From NCBI GenBank assembly GCA_965222485.1, contig CBDCUC010000039.1:186001-250000 (forward strand): DNA of 64,000 nt. The letters run 5' to 3'. Positions 8,158-13,929 of this stretch are shown piece after piece. The DNA comes from CBDCUC01 sp965222485 (lineage in GTDB: Bacteria > Pseudomonadota > Alphaproteobacteria > Rhizobiales > Hyphomicrobiaceae). The notes below the pieces were generated by a model. That model worked only from the letters and a program-made list of their open reading frames with translations, had not been told where the DNA came from and made no database searches. Position 1 is the first letter of the stretch, and the number at the start of each line of letters is the position of its first letter. The translations under genes and the position numbers were made by a program.

Positions 8158-8246
8158 TGGGAGTGCAGGGAATCGAACCCATTCGGCAGCCACCATGCTT
8201 CTTTCAAAGCCAACGGGGTTACAACCCATCGCATGGAAACACTCCC
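8158..8246 (-). tRNA. Class II tRNA-like gene, possibly tRNA-Tyr (GTA)
   Basis: Acceptor GGGAGTG/CACTCCC, T-arm AATGGG-TTCGATT-CCCTG with imperfect stem, discriminator A, CCA at 8155-8157, 89 nt. The middle does not fold in the standard way. One anticodon arm is well paired, ATGGG-TTGTAAC-CCCGT, giving GTA (Tyr), but it leaves only about ten bases for the D region and 30 for the variable arm. A TGA (Ser) reading at TTTGAAA has a poor stem. The gene may be rearranged or decayed. No other Tyr tRNA is in the array. Confidence 0.5.
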
Positions 8247-8315
8247 ATAAAGCGCGATTGCCTTTGCAAGCGACGTCGCGCAAATAGATTGGTGGACTTG
8301 GAACATATCCACCGC

Positions 8316-8403
8316 ACCAAGCGACGCGACTGCGTCGTCGGCGCAAGCGCCGCCCCCGCGGAGCCGGTGAGCGTAGCGAACACCGGCGTGAGCGAAAACA
8401 TGG
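8316..8403 (+). repeat. Spacer repeat A, copy 1 (88 bp)
   Basis: Matches 10108-10195 at 84 of 88 positions. GC-rich with internal palindromes (GGCGCAAGCGCC; GCCGGTGAGCG ... CACCGGCG). It ends exactly at the last base of the encoded CCA of the tRNA at 8404-8477, as copy 2 does for the tRNA at 10196-10268. Confidence 0.9.
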
Positions 8404-8477
8404 TGCGCGCTGTGAGAGTCGAACTCACACTTGACGGGGCTTAAACCCGATGCCTCTACCCGTTGGGCTAAGCGCGC
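8404..8477 (-). tRNA. tRNA with Leu anticodon TAA but no long variable arm
   Basis: Acceptor GCGCGCT/AGCGCGC, anticodon arm TCGGG-TTTAAGC-CCCGT, T-arm GTGAG-TTCGACT-CTCAC, discriminator A, CCA at 8401-8403. At 74 nt with a five-base variable loop it is class I, while bacterial tRNA-Leu is class II. Leu identity is by anticodon only. Confidence 0.75.
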
Positions 8478-8481
8478 ATGG

Positions 8482-8553
8482 AGATGACGGTGGGAATCGA
8501 ACCCACTTGGCACAGCTTTGCAGACCGGCGCCTATCCAATCAGCCTCGTCATC
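8482..8553 (-). tRNA. tRNA-Cys (GCA)
   Basis: Acceptor GATGACG/CGTCATC, anticodon loop CTGCAAA (GCA), T-arm GTGGG-TTCGATT-CCCAC, discriminator U as required by CysRS, CCA at 8479-8481. Only one base separates its CCA from the 5' end of the next tRNA. Confidence 0.85.
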
Positions 8554-8558
8554 GCTGG

Positions 8559-8633
8559 TAGCCCGCCCCAGAGTCGAACTGGGAAACACCTGTTTCTAAG
8601 ACAGGCAGCTTTACCGAATTTGCCTAGCGGGCC
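8559..8633 (-). tRNA. tRNA with Leu anticodon TAG but no long variable arm
   Basis: Acceptor GGCCCGC/GCGGGCT, anticodon arm CCTGT-CTTAGAA-ACAGG (TAG), T-arm CCCAG-TTCGACT-CTGGG, discriminator A, CCA at 8556-8558. 75 nt with a short variable loop, so again class I although its anticodon reads CUA/CUG Leu codons. Confidence 0.78.
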
Positions 8634-8637
8634 GTGG

Positions 8638-8710
8638 TGCCAGGAGATGGGATTGAACCACCGCCGCCTGCGCCTTCAACGCAGCGCTCTACCAACTGAG
8701 CTATCCTGGC
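8638..8710 (-). tRNA. tRNA-Phe (GAA)
   Basis: Acceptor GCCAGGA/TCCTGGC, D stem GCTC/GAGC, anticodon arm CTGCG-TTGAAGG-CGCAG, T-loop TTCAATC, discriminator A, CCA at 8635-8637. G at 37 and 38 is unusual. Confidence 0.88.
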
Positions 8711-8763
8711 ATTCGTCTCGCGCGTACGGCCCTGTGTGGCCGCTCACGCACAAGTAACAGTGG

Positions 8764-8847
8764 CGGATGGTGCAGGGATCGAACCTGCGCAGCCTTTCGG
8801 CCTCGCCGCGCTAGCAACGCGGTGCATTACCACTCTGCCAACCATCC
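8764..8847 (-). tRNA. tRNA-Ser (GCT)
   Basis: Acceptor GGATGGT/ACCATCC, anticodon arm CCGCG-TTGCTAG-CGCGG, long variable arm around GGCCGAAAGGC, T-arm GCAGG-TTCGATC-CCTGC, discriminator G, CCA at 8761-8763. Regular class II fold. Confidence 0.9.
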
Positions 8848-9048
8848 AAATTCCGAAACAGGAGATCCCATTTCAGTTCCTTGTTGTGTTCACGACCAGT
8901 TCGGCAAACGCGTTGATCGACACAAGCGCCCAAATGGGCGCCGGCGCGTTGCGCCGCCCCATCGGAGGCGTGAGCGCAGCGAACTGCCGTGAGATCAAAA
9001 ATGTCCAATCAGCACGAACTAAGTTCGCACCTGATCGAAAGTTTCCAC

Positions 9049-9071
9049 GGCTCGGGAGCAAGGCGACCCGG
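9049..9071 (+). repeat. Spacer repeat B, copy 2
   Basis: 23 bp identical to 8084-8106; the spacer ends at the CCA of the tRNA-Ser at 9125-9211. An inverted relative, one mismatch in 19, lies at about 9660-9679. Confidence 0.8.
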
Positions 9072-9124
9072 CGCGAGTGCCGCCCCGTCCGGAGCGCGAC
9101 CAGCGCGCGAGGACACAAGCGTGG

Positions 9125-9211
9125 CGGCTAGGGAGGGAGTCGAACCCCCAAGGCCTTTCGGCACACACGGTTTTCAAGACCGGCCTCCTCACCAATAGAG
9201 TTTGCCTAGCC
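9125..9211 (-). tRNA. tRNA-Ser (TGA)
   Basis: Acceptor GGCTAGG/CCTAGCC, anticodon arm CCGGT-CTTGAAA-ACCGT, variable arm around GTGCCGAAAGGCC, T-arm GGGGG-TTCGACT-CCCTC, discriminator G, CCA at 9122-9124. Confidence 0.9.
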
Positions 9212-9432
9212 AATCATCTCGTGCGCACGGCACGCGCCAACGTGCCAAAGAGGGTATTCAATTGTTGGGAATTGGAACCTTGGGAACGCCCGCGCGCGAT
9301 CGCTTACAGACTCGATGAGAGTCGGTAACTCAGTCGACAGCTAAAGAGGGCGGATCGCGTCATTTGATCAGTCCAAGGGTTGAAAGATGAGGCGCATGTA
9401 ATCGCTGCGCATTGTGTTGTCAATATGGTTGG

Positions 9433-9506
9433 CGAACACGGCAGGACTCGAACCTGCAACCTTCGGGCCCGAAACCCGACGTTCTGATCCATTGAACTAC
9501 GTGTCC
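9433..9506 (-). tRNA. tRNA-Arg (TCG)
   Basis: Acceptor GGACACG/CGTGTTC, anticodon arm TCGGG-TTTCGGG-CCCGA, T-arm GCAGG-TTCGAGT-CCTGC, discriminator G, CCA at 9430-9432. Confidence 0.87.
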
Positions 9507-9509
9507 GCT

Positions 9510-9547
9510 AAAGCGAGCCGCATAAAATGCGCCTCGCTTTGTTTTTT
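9510..9547 (+). terminator. Terminator-like hairpin, plus-strand sense
   Basis: AAAGCGAG pairs with CTCGCTTT (9510-9540) with an inner CGCA/TGCG stem and a C:C mismatch, followed by six T (9542-9547). It has terminator form only for rightward transcription, opposite to the tRNAs. It sits just upstream of the tRNA-Arg(TCG) gene. Confidence 0.55.
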
Positions 9548-9716
9548 GCCTTGCGGTGCTTTTCGCGCTACGCGCGGCACGTCCGGCGGGGCGGCGGACT
9601 TATTGTGCTGCCGATTCACGTTCTCGCTGATTGGCACGCGAACGATCGGAGCACTGCCGCCGGGTCGCGTTGCTCCCGGACATGTGAGTCCGATTTAGCG
9701 CGACATGGGCTATTGG

Positions 9717-9790
9717 CGATCCCGGCACGATTTGAACGTGCGACCTCTGCCATCGCACAGCAGTGCTCTTCTCCACTGAGCTACGGGACC
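9717..9790 (-). tRNA. tRNA-Arg (GCG)
   Basis: Acceptor GGTCCCG/CGGGATC, D stem GCTC/GAGC, anticodon arm CTGCT-GTGCGAT-GGCAG (GCG), T-arm GCACG-TTCAAAT-CGTGC, discriminator G, CCA at 9714-9716. Bacteria normally use ACG (inosine) for these codons, so a GCG anticodon is uncommon. Confidence 0.82.
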
Positions 9791-9796
9791 GTTCTT

Positions 9797-10051
9797 CTAG
9801 ACAATCGTTGCTTCACGCCGTCGGCGTTCACCATGCTTACGCTGGAAATAGGCTTCAGGCTGCGTTGGCCCTGCGGCTGCAACGATCTCCCACGGCCGCG
9901 GATCGGGATCGTTCTTCAGATGTACGACACGACCCGCTTCGACCTTGACACCGTTGGTCCCCACTTCCGGAATCCAGAGCACAAGGTTCGAATAGCCAGA
10001 GCCATCTTCCAGCTCGCGTCGCAAACGCGTTTGAATGTACATCGTGGTCAT
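9797..10051 (-). CDS. Small protein encoded inside the tRNA array
   Basis: 84 residues from ATG 10051, preceded by a strong ribosome binding site AGGAAAGGAG six bases upstream. The product begins MTTMYIQTRLRRELEDGSGY and is basic and hydrophilic, with likely beta strands (SNLVLWIPEVG, GRVVHLKN) and a basic C-terminal tail (RKHGERRRREA). I do not recognise the family. It has no signal peptide or membrane segment. Its stop is only a few bases from the 5' end of the tRNA-Arg(GCG), so it is co-directional with the tRNAs and probably on the same transcript. The strong ribosome binding site is the best evidence that it is real. It may be a cargo gene of the element that brought the array. Confidence 0.68.
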   Translation of the reverse strand: MTTMYIQTRLRRELEDGSGYSNLVLWIPEVGTNGVKVEAGRVVHLKNDPDPRPWEIVAAAGPTQPEAYFQRKHGERRRREATIV

Positions 10052-10107
10052 GTCGGCTCCTTTCCTGTTGCCGTCGTGTTGCACTTCGACGGCGTAGCTT
10101 CGAATAA

Positions 10108-10195
10108 ACCAAGCGACGCGACTGCGTCGCCGGCGCAAGCGCCGCACCCGCGGAGCCGGTGAGCGTTGCGAACACCGGCGTGAGCGAAAACGTGG
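10108..10195 (+). repeat. Spacer repeat A, copy 2 (88 bp)
   Basis: 84 of 88 positions match 8316-8403. It ends exactly at the encoded CCA of the tRNA-Arg(TCT). A more diverged relative (GGAGGCGTGAGCGCAGCGAA) lies near 8964. Confidence 0.9.
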
Positions 10196-10268
10196 AGCGC
10201 ACGGCAGGACTCGAACCCGCATCAGCCGAGGTAGAAGCTCGGTGCTCATCCAGTTGAGCTACGTGCGC
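10196..10268 (-). tRNA. tRNA-Arg (TCT)
   Basis: Acceptor GCGCACG/CGTGCGC, D stem GCTC/GAGC, anticodon arm CCGAG-CTTCTAC-CTCGG, T-loop TTCGAGT, discriminator T, CCA at 10193-10195. Confidence 0.88.
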
Positions 10269-10279
10269 ATATTTGTTGG

Positions 10280-10350
10280 CATCGGCCCAAGGATTTGAAC
10301 CCTGACTGACGGAGTTGGAAACCGCCGTGCTACCCTTACACCAGACCGAT
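10280..10350 (-). tRNA. tRNA-Gly (TCC)
   Basis: Acceptor ATCGGTC/GGCCGAT, anticodon loop TTTCCAA (TCC), T-arm CAGGG-TTCAAAT-CCTTG, discriminator G, CCA at 10277-10279. The anticodon stem has at least one mismatch. Confidence 0.78.
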
Positions 10351-10360
10351 TTACCAATGG

Positions 10361-10432
10361 CGGCCCCACAGGGACTCGAACCCTGTTCCCGCGCTCGACA
10401 GGCGCGCGTCTTAACCCATGGACCATGGGGCC
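10361..10432 (-). tRNA. tRNA-Asp (GTC)
   Basis: Acceptor GGCCCCA/TGGGGCC, anticodon arm CGCGC-CTGTCGA-GCGCG, T-arm CAGGG-TTCGAGT-CCCTG, discriminator G, CCA at 10358-10360. Confidence 0.88.
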
Positions 10433-10449
10433 ACGTTTAAGTTGTGTGG

Positions 10450-10522
10450 AGGTTCCGACGGGATTTGAACCCGCATCAACGCCTTGAGAGGGCGTTATCC
10501 TAGACCATTAGACGACGGAACC
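10450..10522 (-). tRNA. tRNA-Glu (CTC)
   Basis: Acceptor GGTTCCG/CGGAACC, anticodon arm ACGCC-CTCTCAA-GGCGT, T-loop TTCAAAT, discriminator T, CCA at 10447-10449. Bacteria usually rely on TTC alone for both Glu codons. Confidence 0.88.
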
Positions 10523-10598
10523 AGACAAAGGGGTATCGTCAACGCCAGCGGCGCTGCAGATCCCTCAAATCTCGTTCACGTCTCATCATCAAAGTTGG

Positions 10599-10670
10599 TC
10601 CTAGCTTGCCGTTTCGAACGGCACCTTCAAGATCCACAATCTTGCGTGCTACCAGCTACACCAAGCCAGG
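10599..10670 (-). tRNA. tRNA-His (GTG) with A73
   Basis: Acceptor CCTGGCT/AGCTAGG, anticodon arm CAAGA-TTGTGGA-TCTTG, T-arm TGCCG-TTCGAAA-CGGCA, CCA at 10596-10598. The discriminator is A, not the near-universal C73; A73 is the known alphaproteobacterial form. Confidence 0.87.
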
Positions 10671-10675
10671 CTTGG

Positions 10676-10749
10676 TCTGCGCGGCAAGATTTGAACTTAC
10701 GATCTCAACCTTCCAAGGGTTGCGGGATGACAGACTTCCCCACGCGCAG
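10676..10749 (-). tRNA. tRNA-Pro (TGG)
   Basis: Acceptor CTGCGCG/CGCGCAG, anticodon arm CAACC-CTTGGAA-GGTTG, T-arm GTAAG-TTCAAAT-CTTGC, discriminator A, CCA at 10673-10675. The D-arm (GGGGAAGTCTGTCATCCC) resembles that of the tRNA-Met at 7442-7514. Confidence 0.85.
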
Positions 10750-10807
10750 ATAATCACACCATCAATGATGGTGGATGGTCGGTCGCGCATGTGGAACGGT
10801 TCTGATC

Positions 10808-10945
10808 ATGGTGCGCCATGTAATCTCATTCGTTTGTGGCGTCAACATGGGCAAACAAACATTTTTCGTTGGCGATCAGGGCGTGGCCATTAATTGCATC
10901 AATCTGCCCGATGGCAGAGTCCGCGTGGCACTTTGTGCCTCTTGA
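10808..10945 (+). CDS. Possible 45-residue peptide
   Basis: Open frame starting MVRHVISFVCGVNMGKQTFF and ending LPDGRVRVALCAS. It is the only coding-like stretch in the 430-bp gap between tRNA-Pro and tRNA-Gln, and is on the opposite strand to the tRNAs. No good ribosome binding site precedes either ATG (10808 or 10847). It may be chance. Confidence 0.2.
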   Translation: MVRHVISFVCGVNMGKQTFFVGDQGVAINCINLPDGRVRVALCAS

Positions 10946-11176
10946 TTGCTGTACGCTCGCTGTCCTCACGGACTGGATGCGCGGCATAGATTAGCAACCT
11001 ACAAAGTTTCCACCTCGAGTCAGATTTGATCGTGGCTGCAAACAAGGTGTGCGAACAGGATGGAAGAAGACCGGAACTCATCGTGCTCAGGAGCAATGCG
11101 GGAACAGACTCCCGCAAAACTCTCGCAAGAGTTCCGACCGAATCTGAGCTAACTCAGCTAAATATTTGAGGTGATT
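10946..11176. other. Gap between the first two tRNA genes
   Basis: No tRNA or gene seen. Two small adjacent inverted repeats, GCGGGA/TCCCGC and AACTCT/AGAGTT, lie near 11098-11136, and CTGAG/CTCAG lies near 11147-11160. On the minus strand they are downstream of the tRNA-Gln(CTG). Confidence 0.35.
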
Positions 11177-11179
11177 TGG

Positions 11180-11250
11180 CTGGGGAACCTGGATTCGAAC
11201 CAGGACTAACGGAGTCAGAGTCCGTGGGTCTACCGTTAACCTATTCCCCA
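11180..11250 (-). tRNA. tRNA-Gln (CTG)
   Basis: First tRNA of the array in transcription order. Acceptor TGGGGAA/TTCCCCA, anticodon arm ACGGA-CTCTGAC-TCCGT, T-arm CCTGG-TTCGAAT-CCAGG, discriminator G, CCA at 11177-11179. This is one of the most canonical genes of the group. Confidence 0.9.
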
Positions 11251-11419
11251 TCGCCATGTGGGACTGACACAGAAGTGCAGCTCGGTCGTGAAGACCTGTC
11301 AACAGTGCGGCTATACCAGTTCGATGTCGGTACCGCAAGCAGGCCCGTATCTGCCCCACTTGTCTCCCGCCTACACCCAGTTAGCATGACAACATTTCTG
11401 GCAGTAGATTGCCATGCGG

Positions 11420-12268
11420 TTAGGGCCTCCCGGCCCCTGTGCCCGTCAATTCTGGTCGGTATTCAAAGTGCATCGTATCGTAGTGGTACCACTTGCCGCC
11501 CCAAATAAAGCCATGCCTTTCGAAGATGTCGACAATCTCGAAAGGTATGGCGTTGGCATAGCGATAGCGGCCCTGCCGGTCAGGCTTGCTCCAGCGCCAG
11601 TAATGGGCGTGCTTTGTCGACAAATCGATTGCGATTCCGTAGCCATGCGCCGATACCTGCTTCGTGCCCGCGATCACACGACAATTATAGGTACCCGCGG
11701 ATGGGATGAGGTAAGCATCGTAACGGGCAGGCAGTCGGTCCAATTCCAGGCTCACCTTTTGGAGCCGCTTGGCCACGCCATTGACGGTCGTCACCATCAA
11801 ACGCTGACCCGACTTAGACGGCAGCCAGACGATTTCCGTCAAGTGGCCACGCACCTCGCCCTTGCGGCAGTCTCCATACATTTTTCTAAAGAAGGCGGCA
11901 GGGCGCGCACGCCCGGGATCATGCTCAAATTCTGGTGGGCCCGTAGGTCGCCCAATGGCGTAGGAATACCGCATCATGTCGTCGATGTCCGGTTTGGAAA
12001 GCCAATCGCGATGCGCCTTGGCGCCTCCTCCGTCATTAACGGCCATCGCAGTGCCATCGCGCCAGATGAGCTGGCCGTCCTTCAATTGCAAAAGATGTTT
12101 AGGATAGGCGCGAACCAGTCGCTCAAGCCTTGAGCGGCTGTGATGAAGCTGCTCCGTGTCACCCGCGATCGCCGCCAGCAAATAGTGATTCGTAATCCAC
12201 CCTGAACCACAATCAGGCGCGATCAGAATGAGGCAGAGCAGTGGCGCCAATAGTGTGGTTCTTCTCAT
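11420..12268 (-). CDS. Exported M15-family peptidase (peptidoglycan L,D/D,D-peptidase-like)
   Basis: 282 residues with an N-terminal hydrophobic signal (TTLLAPLLCLILIAPDCGSG; a lipobox-like reading at LIAPDC is possible). The C-terminal domain has the M15 metal-binding signatures: SAHGYGIAIDLS (His and Asp zinc ligands), then FIWGGKWYHYDTMHFEYRP, where the HFE His is the third ligand and the preceding Asp is catalytic. It should cleave peptide cross-links or stems in peptidoglycan in the periplasm, like VanY/M15_4 enzymes. It stands just upstream of the tRNA array on the same strand, about 170 bp before the first tRNA, with no functional link apparent. Confidence 0.85.
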   Translation of the reverse strand: MRRTTLLAPLLCLILIAPDCGSGWITNHYLLAAIAGDTEQLHHSRSRLERLVRAYPKHLLQLKDGQLIWRDGTAMAVNDGGGAKAHRDWLSKPDIDDMMRYSYAIGRPTGPPEFEHDPGRARPAAFFRKMYGDCRKGEVRGHLTEIVWLPSKSGQRLMVTTVNGVAKRLQKVSLELDRLPARYDAYLIPSAGTYNCRVIAGTKQVSAHGYGIAIDLSTKHAHYWRWSKPDRQGRYRYANAIPFEIVDIFERHGFIWGGKWYHYDTMHFEYRPELTGTGAGRP

Positions 12269-12499
12269 GAGCTGTGTCTCAATCCAAAGCCGAAAGACGG
12301 TAAATTAGCGCCGCAAATCAAGCTGCACTGCCATTCTTAAGGCAATTGTCCCCTCTATTTACACCTGCGCATAAACGGACTTTACCGGCGAATTTGAGCT
12401 GTTACACTATACCCAAGACAAACCAGTTTAGACGCCTGAAGAATTGGCGGGGGCTATTAAAAGCCCCATGCTGAAGGCCAGGCGCTGGGGATACGGGCC

Positions 12500-13819
12500 G
12501 TGGAGGAACTGCATAATAATAAGGGCGGCCCACGAGCGCCCGCAGACGGGCCCCGCAAATCTGCATCTCAGTCTAAGGACAACGAAGATAAGGCGTCTGG
12601 CCGCGAGGTCGAGCCGGGTGCAACCGCGTCCGCTGCTGCGCATGACGGCGAGCCACCGGACAATCCAGAAGGCGAGCGCAAACGCCCGCCGGAACAAAAG
12701 CGCCATAACCGATCGCGATCGAACAAGCGGCACGGCGGGCCACGTCGGCCGAACTTTGATCCTGCAGCCAATGACGCTGAAATTTACGGCGCGCTTGATC
12801 TGGGAACCAACAACTGCCGGTTGCTTTTGGCACGCCCGTCGCGTCGCGGGTTTCGCGTAGTCGATGCATTTTCCCGCATCATTCGGCTTGGCGAAGGTCT
12901 CTCGCAGACCGGTAGATTGTCCGAGCAGGCGATGAAGCGCACGATCGATGCACTCAGAGTATGTGCCGCCAAGCTTGAGCGTGGCAAAGTGCGCCGCGCG
13001 CGTCTTGTCGCCACCGAGGCGTGCCGCGTTGCGCAAAACGCAGATGAGTTTCTTATCCGCGTGAAGGATGCAGTTGGCCTCGATATTGAAATTCTAAGTA
13101 CGGAAATGGAGGCAAGGCTGGCGGTATCGGGTTGCGCCTCACTTATTGATCCAAATTCCGATCTGGTTCTCGTGTTTGATATTGGGGGCGGATCATCCGA
13201 ACTAATTTGGCTCGACCTAACGCGCCGGACCAATACACGTAGGAACGGCGTCGCTGACAGGCTTGAAGCACAAAACTGCATGGTCGCGTGGACATCCCTT
13301 CCTGTCGGCGTCGTAACGCTTGCCGAGCGCTATGGGGGCCAGTATGTCACCGCTGAACTTTTCGAAAAGATGGTTGCAGACGTCAGCGAATTGCTGGCGC
13401 CCTTCGAGGCCGAGCACCAGTTCGCCCCGCGCCTAAAGGAAAGGCCGGGTCACTTGTTGGGTGCTTCGGGTACTGTTACGACGGTTGCAGGAATTCAGCT
13501 GGGATTGCCGCGATATGATCGCAACAGAGTGGATGGTTCTTGGCTAAATGTGGCGGATGCGCAAAAAATCACCAACCGACTGCTGCACCAAACCTATGAT
13601 GAGCGCATATCAGAGCCATGCATTGGGCGTGACCGTGCGGACCTGGTGTTGGCCGGCTGTGCGATCCTGGAGGCGATTTTGCTGATGTGGCCCTGTGAGC
13701 GGTTACGCGTTGCCGACCGGGGTTTGCGCGAAGGCATACTGGCAACGCTGATGAGTGAAGACGGCGTGTTCCGGGCAAGGCGCCGTCGCGGTGGCGGAAG
13801 TAAAAAGCGCGACGCCTGA
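12500..13819 (+). CDS. Ppx/GppA family phosphatase
   Basis: 439 residues from GTG 12500. After a charged disordered N-terminus of about 90 residues comes the actin-like ASKHA ATPase fold: phosphate-1 loop YGALDLGTNNCRLLL, then VATEACR, EARLA, and phosphate-2 loop FDIGGGSSEL, then HLLGASGTVTT. Family members hydrolyse polyphosphate or pppGpp; which one applies is not decidable here. The protein ends soon after the ASKHA domains, so it is the short alphaproteobacterial form without the C-terminal HD-like extension. rlmE follows on the same strand after 110 bp, an arrangement common in Hyphomicrobiales. Confidence 0.9.
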   Translation: MEELHNNKGGPRAPADGPRKSASQSKDNEDKASGREVEPGATASAAAHDGEPPDNPEGERKRPPEQKRHNRSRSNKRHGGPRRPNFDPAANDAEIYGALDLGTNNCRLLLARPSRRGFRVVDAFSRIIRLGEGLSQTGRLSEQAMKRTIDALRVCAAKLERGKVRRARLVATEACRVAQNADEFLIRVKDAVGLDIEILSTEMEARLAVSGCASLIDPNSDLVLVFDIGGGSSELIWLDLTRRTNTRRNGVADRLEAQNCMVAWTSLPVGVVTLAERYGGQYVTAELFEKMVADVSELLAPFEAEHQFAPRLKERPGHLLGASGTVTTVAGIQLGLPRYDRNRVDGSWLNVADAQKITNRLLHQTYDERISEPCIGRDRADLVLAGCAILEAILLMWPCERLRVADRGLREGILATLMSEDGVFRARRRRGGGSKKRDA

Positions 13820-13929
13820 AGCGGTAGTCCCGCAGGCTATCACGGCTGGCGCGACACAACGCCGTGCAGGCGCAGTCTGCATCCACGCAGAGTCTGACAA
13901 CAATGCGCCAACGCCGAATGTGAGGAATA

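Noticed and set aside
7942..8513. Long open frames across the tRNA array, on both strands
   Set aside because: They run straight through well-folded tRNA genes and encode no recognisable domain; tRNA sequences tend to leave frames open in GC-rich DNA.
9240..9330. tRNA-like stretch in the gap between tRNA-Ser(TGA) and tRNA-Arg(TCG)
   Set aside because: A T-loop-like GGTTCCAATTCC can be read on the minus strand, but no acceptor stem, T stem or anticodon arm pairs consistently.
9527..10162. 211-codon plus-strand open frame
   Set aside because: It overlaps tRNA-Arg(GCG) and lies opposite the small gene with the strong ribosome binding site; composition is not protein-like.
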